64,000 bases of DNA from MGBC163016 sp964462135 (GTDB lineage Bacteria > Actinomycetota > Coriobacteriia > Coriobacteriales > Eggerthellaceae), in the NCBI GenBank assembly GCA_964462135.1, contig CAYWWK010000002.1, positions 60,094-124,093 of the forward strand. The letters are read 5' to 3'. A program made the position numbers and the translations under genes. How positions within the stretch are numbered: the first letter of the stretch is position 1; each line of letters starts with the position of its first letter. The notes under the pieces are model-generated. The model saw nothing but the letters and a program-made list of their open reading frames with translations, had not been told where the DNA came from and did not search any database. Below are positions 1 to 8,101 of the stretch, piece after piece.

Positions 1-210
1 CCAGGTAAGCCCCAAAGCCTCGAAGTCCCGCTGAACGCAATCGATGTAGCGCTGCTTTGATCGGTCTTGGTCCAAATCCTCGATGCGAAGGACCATCGTT
101 CCGCCCGTCGACTTCGCAATCAGCCACGCGACGAGCGAGGCGAAGATGTTGCCCGCATGGATGCGCCCTGTGGGAGAGGGCGCGAAACGAGCGACCAGAG
201 GACGTGTCAT
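1..210 (-). CDS. gluQ: Glutamyl-tRNA synthetase-like protein, probably glutamyl-Q tRNA(Asp) synthetase, N-terminal fragment
   Basis: Only the first 70 codons lie in the window; the gene runs off the left edge. The translation begins MTRPLVARFAPSPTGRIHAG and continues with the class I aminoacyl-tRNA synthetase signature: FAPSPTG, then HAGN in the HIGH-motif position, then VLRIEDLD. This is the glutamate-specific synthetase nucleotide-binding fold. GluQ enzymes glutamylate queuosine in tRNA(Asp); full GltX charges tRNA(Glu). The fragment cannot decide between them, and GluQ is preferred only because of the short spacing and the HAGN form. The ATG overlaps the paaK stop codon (ATGA), so it is probably the last or a late gene of the ior-paaK transcription unit. 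Confidence 0.75.
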   Translation of the reverse strand, partial: MTRPLVARFAPSPTGRIHAGNIFASLVAWLIAKSTGGTMVLRIEDLDQDRSKQRYIDCVQRDFEALGLTW

Positions 211-1580
211 CGCCTGTCGTCCACGTGCTTCGTCTTGCCGAGAGCCCTCTCGATCCCACCCGGCTCGATCAAAGACACCTTCACACCCACCAGAAGCACA
301 CCCTTGAGCTTCTCCTCGATACGATGCCGCATGGCGTTCATCTGCTCGAAGGAATCAGAGAACGCCTCGGGGCGTATCTCAACCTGCACGGTCAACGCAT
401 CCATGCCATTGACCGTCTCAACGATGATGCGGTAATGAGGAGTGACCTCCGCGATTCCTGACAGGACGTCTTCGATCTGGGACGGGAACACATTGGTTCC
501 GCGAATGATGAGCATGTCATCCGAGCGCGAACGCACCTTATCCATGCGGGCATGGGTGCGTCCACAGGCACAGGGTTCCTTCGTCACGCGTGTCAGATCA
601 TGGGTGCGATAGCGCAGGACGGGAATGGCCTGTTTGTCGAGAGGTGTCAGCACCAGTTCGCCTTCCTCCCCTTCCTCCACTGGCATACCCGTTTCCGGAT
701 CGATCACCTCCCAAAGGAAATGATCCTCGGCGATATGCTGCTGCCCCCGGGCTGCCAAGCACTCACCTGAGACCCCGGGACCCATGACCTCTGTGAGCCC
801 ATAGTTGTCGGTGCAGATGATGTGCATGCGTCGTTCTATCTCAGCCTTCAGACCCGGCGGGCATGGTTCACCACCAAACAATCCCACTCGCAAAGAAGAG
901 CTTTCCCAGTCATAGCCAAGATCCTCTCCCACTTCGCAGATGTGCATGGCGTAGGAAGGCGTGGCGATCAACACGGTGGTGCCATAGTCCTGGATCATCT
1001 GGATATGGCGTTCGGTGTTGCCGCTTCCTGCTGGGATCATGGTGCATCCCAGCTTCTGCAAACCATAGTGAAGCCCGAAGCCTCCCGTGAACATGCCGTA
1101 TCCGAATGCCATCTGCGCATTATCCTCAGGCACGACACCTGCCATCTGCACCAGACGGGCGATGCAGTCACTCCAGACCTCCATATCGGCATCGGTGTAT
1201 CCAACGACGATGGGCTTGCCAGTGGTACCTGACGAGGAATGCAGTTCCCGCACCTCATCAAGACCCACTGCGAACAATCCATAGGGAAAGGTATCTCGCA
1301 GAGCCGTCTTGTCCGTGAAGGGGAGCTTGCGAACATCCTCAAGCGAGGTTATGTCAGAAGGCCTCACCCCTGAAGCATCCATCTTCTCGCGATAGAACGG
1401 AACCCGCTCATAGGTATAGCGCACTTGACGCTTCAGCTTCTCCAGCTGAAGCGCTTCGATGAACGGACGACTTGCGCATTCCATCTCCTCGTCAAAGATG
1501 GGGAGTACGGAGAAATCCCCCGCTTGTGCCGCACGCAGGGCATCGCCCTTCTTGGTGATGTCATAGACAGCACGTTGCAT
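207..1580 (-). CDS. paaK: Phenylacetate-CoA ligase family AMP-forming enzyme (copy 1)
   Basis: 457 residues, the usual length for PaaK. It activates an aryl-acetate to its CoA thioester with ATP, or could run in reverse on an aryl-acetyl-CoA. The phosphate-binding loop SSSGTTGKP is intact at about residues 115-123, the Y-G-L-T-E adenylate motif is present, and the C-terminal GKTKHV segment carries the expected catalytic lysine. The start follows an AAGGGG ribosome site three bases after the upstream ACT gene. It sits directly downstream of iorAB and an ACT protein, an arrangement that suggests work on aryl-acetyl-CoA made by indolepyruvate oxidoreductase. The exact acid substrate cannot be read from sequence. 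Confidence 0.9.
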   Translation of the reverse strand: MQRAVYDITKKGDALRAAQAGDFSVLPIFDEEMECASRPFIEALQLEKLKRQVRYTYERVPFYREKMDASGVRPSDITSLEDVRKLPFTDKTALRDTFPYGLFAVGLDEVRELHSSSGTTGKPIVVGYTDADMEVWSDCIARLVQMAGVVPEDNAQMAFGYGMFTGGFGLHYGLQKLGCTMIPAGSGNTERHIQMIQDYGTTVLIATPSYAMHICEVGEDLGYDWESSSLRVGLFGGEPCPPGLKAEIERRMHIICTDNYGLTEVMGPGVSGECLAARGQQHIAEDHFLWEVIDPETGMPVEEGEEGELVLTPLDKQAIPVLRYRTHDLTRVTKEPCACGRTHARMDKVRSRSDDMLIIRGTNVFPSQIEDVLSGIAEVTPHYRIIVETVNGMDALTVQVEIRPEAFSDSFEQMNAMRHRIEEKLKGVLLVGVKVSLIEPGGIERALGKTKHVDDRR

Positions 1581-1583
1581 GGG

Positions 1584-2024
1584 CTATTCCCCTTCCCTTC
1601 TGAGGATCACCGCTTGTGCGATATCCTCTTGGTCGATCAGTGTGAGCGGACGCTCCGCCAACGTGCGAGCGGCTCCTTCGATATCATCGGTGTTGATCAC
1701 GATGTAGGTTGAGATGAGCGAATAGCTGTAAGTGACGTTGATCCCGCATTCAGCCAAGAGGGTCATGACGCGGCCCAGCTCACCGGGCTTATCCTCCAAC
1801 AGAAGGCAGAGCACCTCTGTTTCGGCATGGGCGACACCCTCAGCCTCAAGCACCTTGATGGCCGCTTCAGGATCATCAACGATGAAGCGGCCGATGCCAT
1901 ATTCTCCGGTATCCGAGATGGAATAGCCGCGCACGCTCACCTGCGCCCGCTCGAGCATCGTCAGGATGCGGGCAAGATGCCCCGGCTTGCTCTGAAGGAA
2001 TGTGCTTATCTGCTTGACCGCCAT
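1584..2024 (-). CDS. Tandem ACT-domain protein (copy 1)
   Basis: 146 residues built of two ACT folds (about 1-70 and 71-140), each with the beta-alpha-beta pattern and a D-x-P-G turn (SKPGHLARI and DKPGELGRV). ACT domains bind amino acids and regulate metabolic enzymes. There is no catalytic domain, so it is probably an amino-acid-sensing partner of the neighbouring CoA ligase or oxidoreductase. A clean AAGGAG site precedes the ATG. Spacing to iorB upstream and paaK downstream is three bases each, so these are translationally tied. It is a paralog of the ACT gene at 6315-6737. The ligand is unknown. Confidence 0.85.
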   Translation of the reverse strand: MAVKQISTFLQSKPGHLARILTMLERAQVSVRGYSISDTGEYGIGRFIVDDPEAAIKVLEAEGVAHAETEVLCLLLEDKPGELGRVMTLLAECGINVTYSYSLISTYIVINTDDIEGAARTLAERPLTLIDQEDIAQAVILRREGE

Positions 2025-2027
2025 CGT

Positions 2028-2609
2028 TCATCTCCTTGCATGTTCAGCGGAATGACTTCTTCCGGCTTTGAAAGCCGCACAATTGACATCAACCGTCTTG
2101 GGCGGGACATTCCCTCGAATGGAATCAAGCCAAACCCCTTCTTCGAAATCAAGCGAGGAAGAGAGCGCTCCCAAGAGAACGACATTGGCAGCCTTGGCGT
2201 TTCCCGCCTCCCGAGCAACCGCCTCCGCTGGCACCAAGAGCGCATGAACGCGTGCCAACCGCTCATCCAGATCTCGCGGGATGACCGCCTTGCCCGTCAG
2301 AACGCTTGCAGGCTTGATGATCTCCTCGTTGACGATGATGGTTCCCTCCGGCTTGAGGGCAGGGAGGTTGCGAAGGGCTTCCATACGCTCGAACGAGACG
2401 ATGATGTCAGCCTCTCCCTCTCCGATGACCATAGTCCTGACATCCTGGCCCATGACGACCATGGTGGAGACCGCTCCTCCGCGCTGTGCCATGCCATGGA
2501 TCTCAGATACCTTGACGTCCACGCCTGAGCGTAAGGCCACATCAGCCAAGATGTGGGCGGCGAGGATGGTACCTTGGCCCCCAACGCCACAAAGAAGAAT
2601 CTTCTTCAT
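2028..2609 (-). CDS. iorB: Indolepyruvate:ferredoxin oxidoreductase, beta subunit
   Basis: 193 residues, beginning MKKILLCGVGGQGTILAA, the typical nucleotide-binding start of the gamma/beta-type subunit of 2-oxoacid:ferredoxin oxidoreductases; the SEIHGMAQRGG motif follows. With IorA it oxidatively decarboxylates aryl pyruvates (from Trp, Phe, Tyr transamination) to aryl-acetyl-CoA, reducing ferredoxin. A longer open frame extends 82 codons upstream but lies inside iorA in another frame; the internal ATG has a GGGGAG ribosome site right after the iorA stop, so I chose it. IorA and IorB are adjacent, as expected for the heterodimer. Confidence 0.92.
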   Translation of the reverse strand: MKKILLCGVGGQGTILAAHILADVALRSGVDVKVSEIHGMAQRGGAVSTMVVMGQDVRTMVIGEGEADIIVSFERMEALRNLPALKPEGTIIVNEEIIKPASVLTGKAVIPRDLDERLARVHALLVPAEAVAREAGNAKAANVVLLGALSSSLDFEEGVWLDSIRGNVPPKTVDVNCAAFKAGRSHSAEHARR

Positions 2610-2619
2610 GTGATCTCCC

Positions 2620-4347
2620 CTATCTGACAATCGCGTTGAAGTTGCAGTATTGGGCGCATTGGCCACAACCGATGCACATCTGAGGATCGATGTAGGAAAG
2701 ACCCGTATCGGGATATTTGCCAATGGCCGGACATCCCAAACCCAGGCATACCCCACATCCTGTGCATCCTGTGATGTAGAACGGCTCTTGCCGCGTGCGA
2801 TCCAAAAGCACGCACGGCCGCTTGAAGATGAGAACATCCAGCCGATCACGTGCATTCACTGCCTCAGTGAGAGCGCTGCGTACCGCCTTCATGTCATTGG
2901 GATCGATGACCTTCACCGCCTGCACGCCCAGTGAGCGCACCACACCCTCCAGATCAAGCTCGCAGCTGGTGCGCCCCTGCAGGGTCACTCCGTTGAAGGG
3001 GTTGCCCTGGCGTCCCGTCATGGCCGTTGTCCTGTTGTCCAGGATGCAGACGATACCGCTCCCTGCGTTGTAGACCGTGGTTATCAGAGAGCTCAAGCCC
3101 GAGTGGGCGAAGGTTGAATCCCCGATGACCGCTACCACCGGGCGAGAATCCTCATTCCCCCGTGCGATCTCGAAGCCATGCGCCATCGAAACGGAAGCAC
3201 CCATGTCGACGCACGTGTCCATCGCAGAGAGAGGCGGCAGCGCTCCCAAGGTGTAACAGCCGATATCCCCGCAGATGATGGCCTTCTTGCGAGAGAGCTC
3301 CTTGAACACCAGACGATGAGGGCACCCAGGACAGAGGGCCGGAGGACGCGCTGGCAGATCGTCAGCCTCATCGCAGCCTTGCGGCATCTCACATCCGAAG
3401 GCACGGCGAATGAGATTGGGAGACAGCTCTCCATAAGCAGGAAGGCTGAAGGGAGGATCCGATACCTCCACGTTGCATGAGCGGACCTGATCAGCCAAGA
3501 ACGTCGACGCCTCTTCCACCACGTAGAGCCTATCCACCTTCTCGGCGAAGGAACGTATGGTTGCCGCAGGAAGCGGATTGGTCACTCCCAGCTTCAGGAT
3601 GCTTGCCTCAGGAAGCGCTTCGGCCACATGCTGATAGGCAGCACCTGAACAGATGACACCCATGGATGGCGAACGGAGCGTCACCTCATTGAAAGCGCAC
3701 TCATCCGCCCAGGTTGCCAATGCCTCCATCCGCTTGATCTGGTCTTTGCGGCGCCCCTTGGCAAAAGCGGGCATCATGACCCATTTTGACGGGTCGGTCT
3801 CGTAAGAGGGCGCTTCGGAAGCGAAATGCCTCTCTCCGGGAGACACCGGCGTTCTCGTGTGGGATATGCGTACCGTTGATCGAATCATCACCGGCACATC
3901 AAACTGCTCGGAAAGCCGGTATGCCTCCTTCGTGAAGAGGTACGCCTCCTGGGAATCCGCCGGATCAAGCATGGGCACGTGAACGGCTAGAGCGTAGTAG
4001 TGGGAATCCTGTTCGTTCTGAGACGAATACATCCCAGGATCATCAGCGGCAAGGAGGACCAAGCCACCTCCAACCCCGGTATAGGCCGCTGTGAAGAGGG
4101 GATCTGCTGCCACATTGACTCCCACATGCTTCATCGTGACCAAGCACCGCGATCCCGCAGCCGAAGCCCCCAAGGCAACCTCCAAGGCCACCTTTTCGTT
4201 GATGCACCATTCAGCGTAGACATCCTCATTCCTTGCGAATGCCTCAAGTGTCTCTGTTGAAGGGGTTCCCGGATAGCCCGTCCCCACCGTGGCACCACTG
4301 TGGTATGCGCCAAGCGCCACCGCTTCGTTTCCTGATAGAAGCTCCAC
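2620..4347 (-). CDS. iorA: Indolepyruvate:ferredoxin oxidoreductase, alpha subunit
   Basis: 575 residues. N-terminal pyrimidine-type transketolase domain (SGNEAVALGAYHSGATVGTG), a central domain, the thiamine-diphosphate domain (GDIGCYTLG, then VIGDSTFAHSG), and a C-terminal ferredoxin domain with two four-cysteine clusters (CTGCGVC... and CIGCGQCAQYC). This matches IorA of anaerobes. The start is GTG at 4347, which has an AGGGAGG ribosome site and follows the FHA stop by ten bases; the upstream in-frame extension lies in the FHA gene and is rejected. The enzyme makes low-potential ferredoxin that the Ech hydrogenase encoded at 11.5-16.8 kb could use. Confidence 0.93.
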   Translation of the reverse strand: MELLSGNEAVALGAYHSGATVGTGYPGTPSTETLEAFARNEDVYAEWCINEKVALEVALGASAAGSRCLVTMKHVGVNVAADPLFTAAYTGVGGGLVLLAADDPGMYSSQNEQDSHYYALAVHVPMLDPADSQEAYLFTKEAYRLSEQFDVPVMIRSTVRISHTRTPVSPGERHFASEAPSYETDPSKWVMMPAFAKGRRKDQIKRMEALATWADECAFNEVTLRSPSMGVICSGAAYQHVAEALPEASILKLGVTNPLPAATIRSFAEKVDRLYVVEEASTFLADQVRSCNVEVSDPPFSLPAYGELSPNLIRRAFGCEMPQGCDEADDLPARPPALCPGCPHRLVFKELSRKKAIICGDIGCYTLGALPPLSAMDTCVDMGASVSMAHGFEIARGNEDSRPVVAVIGDSTFAHSGLSSLITTVYNAGSGIVCILDNRTTAMTGRQGNPFNGVTLQGRTSCELDLEGVVRSLGVQAVKVIDPNDMKAVRSALTEAVNARDRLDVLIFKRPCVLLDRTRQEPFYITGCTGCGVCLGLGCPAIGKYPDTGLSYIDPQMCIGCGQCAQYCNFNAIVR

Positions 4348-4357
4348 GCGATCCTCC

Positions 4358-4816
4358 CTATTCACCGATATCGAAGATGAATCCGAACCGTCCGATCTGA
4401 ACGAAGTCATCCTGTTCCAGAACCTTGTTTCCGACAGAGGCGTTGTTGACCCATACTCCATTGAAGGATTGCTCATCGCTGATGACGTAGGCACCATCCT
4501 GCACCGAGATGCTGGCATGGAGCCGTGAGACGGTCATGTCGTTCAGGAAGATGTCGCATTGGGGATTCCGTCCAATGGATGTCACCTGTGGGTTGACCTT
4601 GAATTCTGCACCGCGTTGGGGACCTCGTACCATCCTGAGTACGGGAGAAGACACAACGCCATCTCCTGCCGGATGTGGATCATGGGCATCGTGGGAAGAG
4701 ATGCTCACCGGCGAAAAGCTCTGCGTGTTCCCGGACAGCTGGAATCCACAGGATTCGCAGGCAGCCTGACCAGGTTTCAGAGGACTTTGACAGATCGGGC
4801 ATGATTCTCGGTTCAA
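4358..4816 (-). CDS. Zinc-ribbon FHA-domain protein
   Basis: 152 residues. The N-terminus has a CxxC...CxxC zinc ribbon (C6, C9, C20, C23), a linker of about 35 residues, and an FHA domain at about 60-152 with the phosphothreonine-binding residues visible (G82-R83, S97 to H100 in SRLH, and N119). FHA domains bind phosphothreonine and usually report Ser/Thr kinase signalling; no kinase is in this window. There is no membrane segment. It lies between dacA and iorA on the same strand with short gaps, so it may be co-transcribed, but a functional link to either is not shown. Confidence 0.85.
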   Translation of the reverse strand: MNRESCPICQSPLKPGQAACESCGFQLSGNTQSFSPVSISSHDAHDPHPAGDGVVSSPVLRMVRGPQRGAEFKVNPQVTSIGRNPQCDIFLNDMTVSRLHASISVQDGAYVISDEQSFNGVWVNNASVGNKVLEQDDFVQIGRFGFIFDIGE

Positions 4817-4852
4817 ATGGACCCCTTTCCCTCATGAAGCGCCTTGAAAGCG

Positions 4853-6325
4853 CTAGCTCTTCTCCAGGATCAACGGCGTTTCATTGATGATAGTCGATTC
4901 AGCGCTCGTAGGCTGACCGGATACGGATCGACAGAGCTTGTCCCACCAGATCCCAATGCTTTCGATGAGCGAGGGAGTAGCCACATCCTCGCATGCCACC
5001 AGATCCACGGAGGCGATTTCGGTGTTCTGCTGGTAGAAGAAGGCTTTGCCGACAACCTGACCCGCGCTGACGCCGCCTCCCACCTCATCGAATTCGAATC
5101 GCTGGCTGACGTTGCCATGAGGAGCGAAAACCTCAACCTGGGCATCGGGATCCTTGAACGTGACAGGCACCGTCCTGTCAACCCACGCGCTCAGGGCGAC
5201 CTCAGCCACAACCGGCACCGAACGCGTGGTGCCTTCATACGTCATGTCAACCGCCTGAGAGCTGTGGGCTAGGTCATACGAGACCTGATTGTCGTAGACC
5301 CAGTCGAAGAGGGTTCGACAGTCAGTGAAGCGCTGATCCTCTGAGGAGGAATGCAGCACGATGGCATACAGATCAGAATCATCTCGACGACAGGCACCGG
5401 CGAAGCAGGGCCCAGCAAGCTCGGCATTGCCTGTCTTGATGCCGCATGCACCCTCGTAGTGCCCCAAGAGCAGATCAGTGGTCTCAAGCTCAACGGTGGT
5501 TTCCTCCCCATCCCTCTTGACGGGAATCTCAGTGAAGGGAATGTCGCAAAGTGCACGGAAAGAATCCATCTTCATGGCATAGGCGCAGATCTTGGACACC
5601 TCGCGAGCCGTGCTGTGCAGGTTCCCTGCGAATTCGCCATCATCCAATCCGTGGGGATTCTCGAACACCGTGTTCTGGCATCCCAACTCAGATGCCTTCT
5701 CGTTCATCTTGGCCACGAAGGCATCCAGGGCGCTTGCCGGATCACCTGAATCGATGGCAGAGCCGTCAGCGCGGTGAAGCGTGTTGCCCGATTGCCTGGC
5801 CTGAGCCTGGAAATCGGGACCGATGGTTTCAGCGATGGCCACGGCAGCGTCGTTTCCCGAGGGCACCATCAATCCCTTCAGGGCATTCTCCATCGTGAGG
5901 ACATCCCCCACCTGAAGCTCCGCACTCGATCCCCCTATCGTGGCAGCCGTCTGGCTGACGGTGACCTCCCGGGACATCTCTGAATTCTCAAGGGCGATGA
6001 TGGCGGTCATCACCTTTGTGATGGAGGCGATCTGGGCAGGCTCATCGGCATTGCGCGAGAAGTACTCAGTGCCATCCTCAGAGCAGACATAGACGAATTC
6101 GCTGTCGATGTTGGGACAGGAGGTTGGCTTGAGCCCTCGACTCTCCATGGTGGCGCCATAGATGACATCGGAGCGTCTGATGTCAGCGTGGGCATTGACG
6201 GGGCAGGCAAGGACCTCGGCGCAGATCAACACCGCTGCCAGCAGAGAAGCGATAAAGCATCGAAGCGCAACCTGGTTGCGCTTCGTGCAGACAGAATCAG
6301 TGATGAAAGATGGTCTAGAGAGCAT
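4853..6325 (-). CDS. dacA: D-alanyl-D-alanine carboxypeptidase (penicillin-binding protein, S11 family)
   Basis: 490 residues. It trims the terminal D-Ala from peptidoglycan stem peptides outside the membrane. An N-terminal hydrophobic segment (about 18-42) looks like a signal peptide ending near NAHA. Catalytic motifs are complete: SITK (101-104), SGN (156-158) and KTG (297-299). The C-terminal region forms the beta domain of the family, but no obvious membrane anchor is seen at the extreme end. The start at 6325 overlaps the ACT gene stop by 11 bases; a longer upstream frame overlaps that gene completely and is rejected. The second half of the sequence is acidic and soluble in character. 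Confidence 0.9.
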   Translation of the reverse strand: MLSRPSFITDSVCTKRNQVALRCFIASLLAAVLICAEVLACPVNAHADIRRSDVIYGATMESRGLKPTSCPNIDSEFVYVCSEDGTEYFSRNADEPAQIASITKVMTAIIALENSEMSREVTVSQTAATIGGSSAELQVGDVLTMENALKGLMVPSGNDAAVAIAETIGPDFQAQARQSGNTLHRADGSAIDSGDPASALDAFVAKMNEKASELGCQNTVFENPHGLDDGEFAGNLHSTAREVSKICAYAMKMDSFRALCDIPFTEIPVKRDGEETTVELETTDLLLGHYEGACGIKTGNAELAGPCFAGACRRDDSDLYAIVLHSSSEDQRFTDCRTLFDWVYDNQVSYDLAHSSQAVDMTYEGTTRSVPVVAEVALSAWVDRTVPVTFKDPDAQVEVFAPHGNVSQRFEFDEVGGGVSAGQVVGKAFFYQQNTEIASVDLVACEDVATPSLIESIGIWWDKLCRSVSGQPTSAESTIINETPLILEKS

Positions 6326-6737
6326 AGATCTCTTCGGGGCGTGCGATCTTGAATCCAGCATCCTCAAGAGCATGATCAATGTCTTCCCCATTGATCTTGA
6401 AGACGTCGATCGCCTCATCGGAGGCAGCCTTGAAGCAATAGCCATACTCGATGTTGAGCCCCGCTTTGTCGCAGAATTCAAGCAGGCTGGCCAAGCCGCC
6501 GGGCTTGTTGGGGACATAGACGGCATTCACTGGGGTCACCGATGCCCTGAATCCTGAATCGTTGAGCATGGCGGCCACTGCATCAGGCTCATCGCAGAAG
6601 ATGCGCGCGATGCCGAAGTCCTGGGTATCTGAAAGAAACATGGCATGCATGTTCGTTCCGTTGTCAGCGATCTTCCTGACGAGCCGCGAAAGGTTCCCCT
6701 TTTCATTCTGCAGAAAGACGGTCAGCTGTGAGATCAT
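6315..6737 (-). CDS. Tandem ACT-domain protein (copy 2)
   Basis: 140 residues with two ACT folds (NEKGNLSRL and NKPGGLASLLEF turns). It is clearly homologous to the ACT gene at 1584-2024. It starts immediately after the paaK-2 stop (no gap), so it is translationally coupled to that ligase. As with copy 1 an amino-acid-sensing regulatory role is likely; the ligand is unknown. Its last codons overlap the dacA start. Confidence 0.85.
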   Translation of the reverse strand: MISQLTVFLQNEKGNLSRLVRKIADNGTNMHAMFLSDTQDFGIARIFCDEPDAVAAMLNDSGFRASVTPVNAVYVPNKPGGLASLLEFCDKAGLNIEYGYCFKAASDEAIDVFKINGEDIDHALEDAGFKIARPEEIYAL

Positions 6738-8042
6738 CTAAGAAACCTCCCTCTTGTCAATGACGCGCTTGGCCTTGCCCATGGAACGCTCGATCGTTTT
6801 CGGCTCGACAATCTTGACGTCCACCGCAATCTGCAGATTGCCCTTGAGCTCAGCTTGGAGCCTGTGCCTGAGGTCCTCGAGCTTGCGCACCTCGTCAATG
6901 GGGAAATCGGGTTCCGTCTCCACCTGAAGTTCCATGGCGTCAAGGGGTCCTTTGTTCGTGAGGATGATCTGGTACTGCGTGGCGATCTCGGGAAAGCCCG
7001 TGATGACCTGCTCGATCTGGGAGGGGAAGACGTTCACTCCACGGATGATCATCATGTCATCGGTGCGGCCCCGCAGACGATCGATCTTGCGATGCGTGCG
7101 GCCACAGGCGCATATCTCGGAATTGATGCGGGTGACATCCCGCGTCCGATAGCGAATGAGAGGGCTGCACTCACGGGTGAGGGTGGTGATGACCAGCTCG
7201 CCCCACTCACCATCGGGAAGCACCTCTCCTGTCTCCGGATCAACGATCTCGCAATAGAACTGATCCTCAGCGATATGGAGTCCACCGCGTTCGATGCATT
7301 CCATGGCAACGCCGGGGCCCATGATCTCTGAGAGACCATAGACATCGCAGTATTGAATTCCCAGCTTGTCAGCTATCTCCTGGCGCATGTTCTCAGAACA
7401 GGGCTCGGCTCCGAAGATGCCGCCAGATACCTTGAAGTCCTCAGCGGGGTTGTAGCCCATCTCTATGGCGGTGTCAGCGATGAAGAGCGCATAGGATGGC
7501 GTGCAAGCCAGGATATCCGTTCCGCAATCAGCCAGGAATTGGACTTGACGCTTGGTGTTGCCCGAAGAGGCTGGGATGACCGTCGCACCACAAGCCTCGC
7601 CACCTGCATGGGCACCCAACCCTCCCGTGAACAGACCGTAGCCGTAGGCAACCTGCAGGACACTCTGCTTCCCGCCACCGACCATGTAGATGCCGCGCGC
7701 GAAGCAGTCCCCCCAATTCTTCAGGTCTGCTTCCGTATGGCCTGCAATGGTTGCCTGACCCATGGTTCCGGAGGAAGCGTGGATGCGGGCAACCTCTTCC
7801 ATGGGGACTGCGAACATCCCGAAGGGATAGGCATCGCGCATATCCTGCTTCACTACGAAGGGAAACTTCGAGAGGTCCTCGATGCTTTGGAGATCATCAG
7901 GGCTCACACCAGCATCATCAAAGGATCTCTTGAAGAAGTCGACGTTGTCATAGGCCTGATGCAGGCTCCATTTGAGACGATCAAGCTGAAGAGCGGAAAG
8001 CTCTTCTCGAGGCATCGTCTCGATCTCAGGTTGATAGTACAT
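6738..8042 (-). CDS. Phenylacetate-CoA ligase family protein (copy 2)
   Basis: 434 residues from the ATG at 8042, which has an AAGGAAG ribosome site; an in-frame ATG 18 bases upstream lacks one. Overall fold matches PaaK: DVYGLSEIMGPG adenylate motif, RGRTDDMMIIRGVNVFPSQ, and a C-terminal GKAKRVIDKR. The phosphate loop is unusual: SSGTMGQAT at about 90-98, where family members normally have SSGTTGKPT, so the loop lysine is Gln. It may use a different substrate or have altered activity. First gene of the run paaK-2, ACT, dacA. Confidence 0.85.
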   Translation of the reverse strand: MYYQPEIETMPREELSALQLDRLKWSLHQAYDNVDFFKRSFDDAGVSPDDLQSIEDLSKFPFVVKQDMRDAYPFGMFAVPMEEVARIHASSGTMGQATIAGHTEADLKNWGDCFARGIYMVGGGKQSVLQVAYGYGLFTGGLGAHAGGEACGATVIPASSGNTKRQVQFLADCGTDILACTPSYALFIADTAIEMGYNPAEDFKVSGGIFGAEPCSENMRQEIADKLGIQYCDVYGLSEIMGPGVAMECIERGGLHIAEDQFYCEIVDPETGEVLPDGEWGELVITTLTRECSPLIRYRTRDVTRINSEICACGRTHRKIDRLRGRTDDMMIIRGVNVFPSQIEQVITGFPEIATQYQIILTNKGPLDAMELQVETEPDFPIDEVRKLEDLRHRLQAELKGNLQIAVDVKIVEPKTIERSMGKAKRVIDKREVS

Positions 8043-8101
8043 CCGCTTCCTTTCCCGCATTGGCTCGAGGCAACTCTCAAGCTACCCAGACGATTAGGCC
8101 A

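Noticed and set aside
2028..2855. 275-residue iorB
   Set aside because: The extension lies in another frame of iorA; the internal ATG has a ribosome site and the family start.
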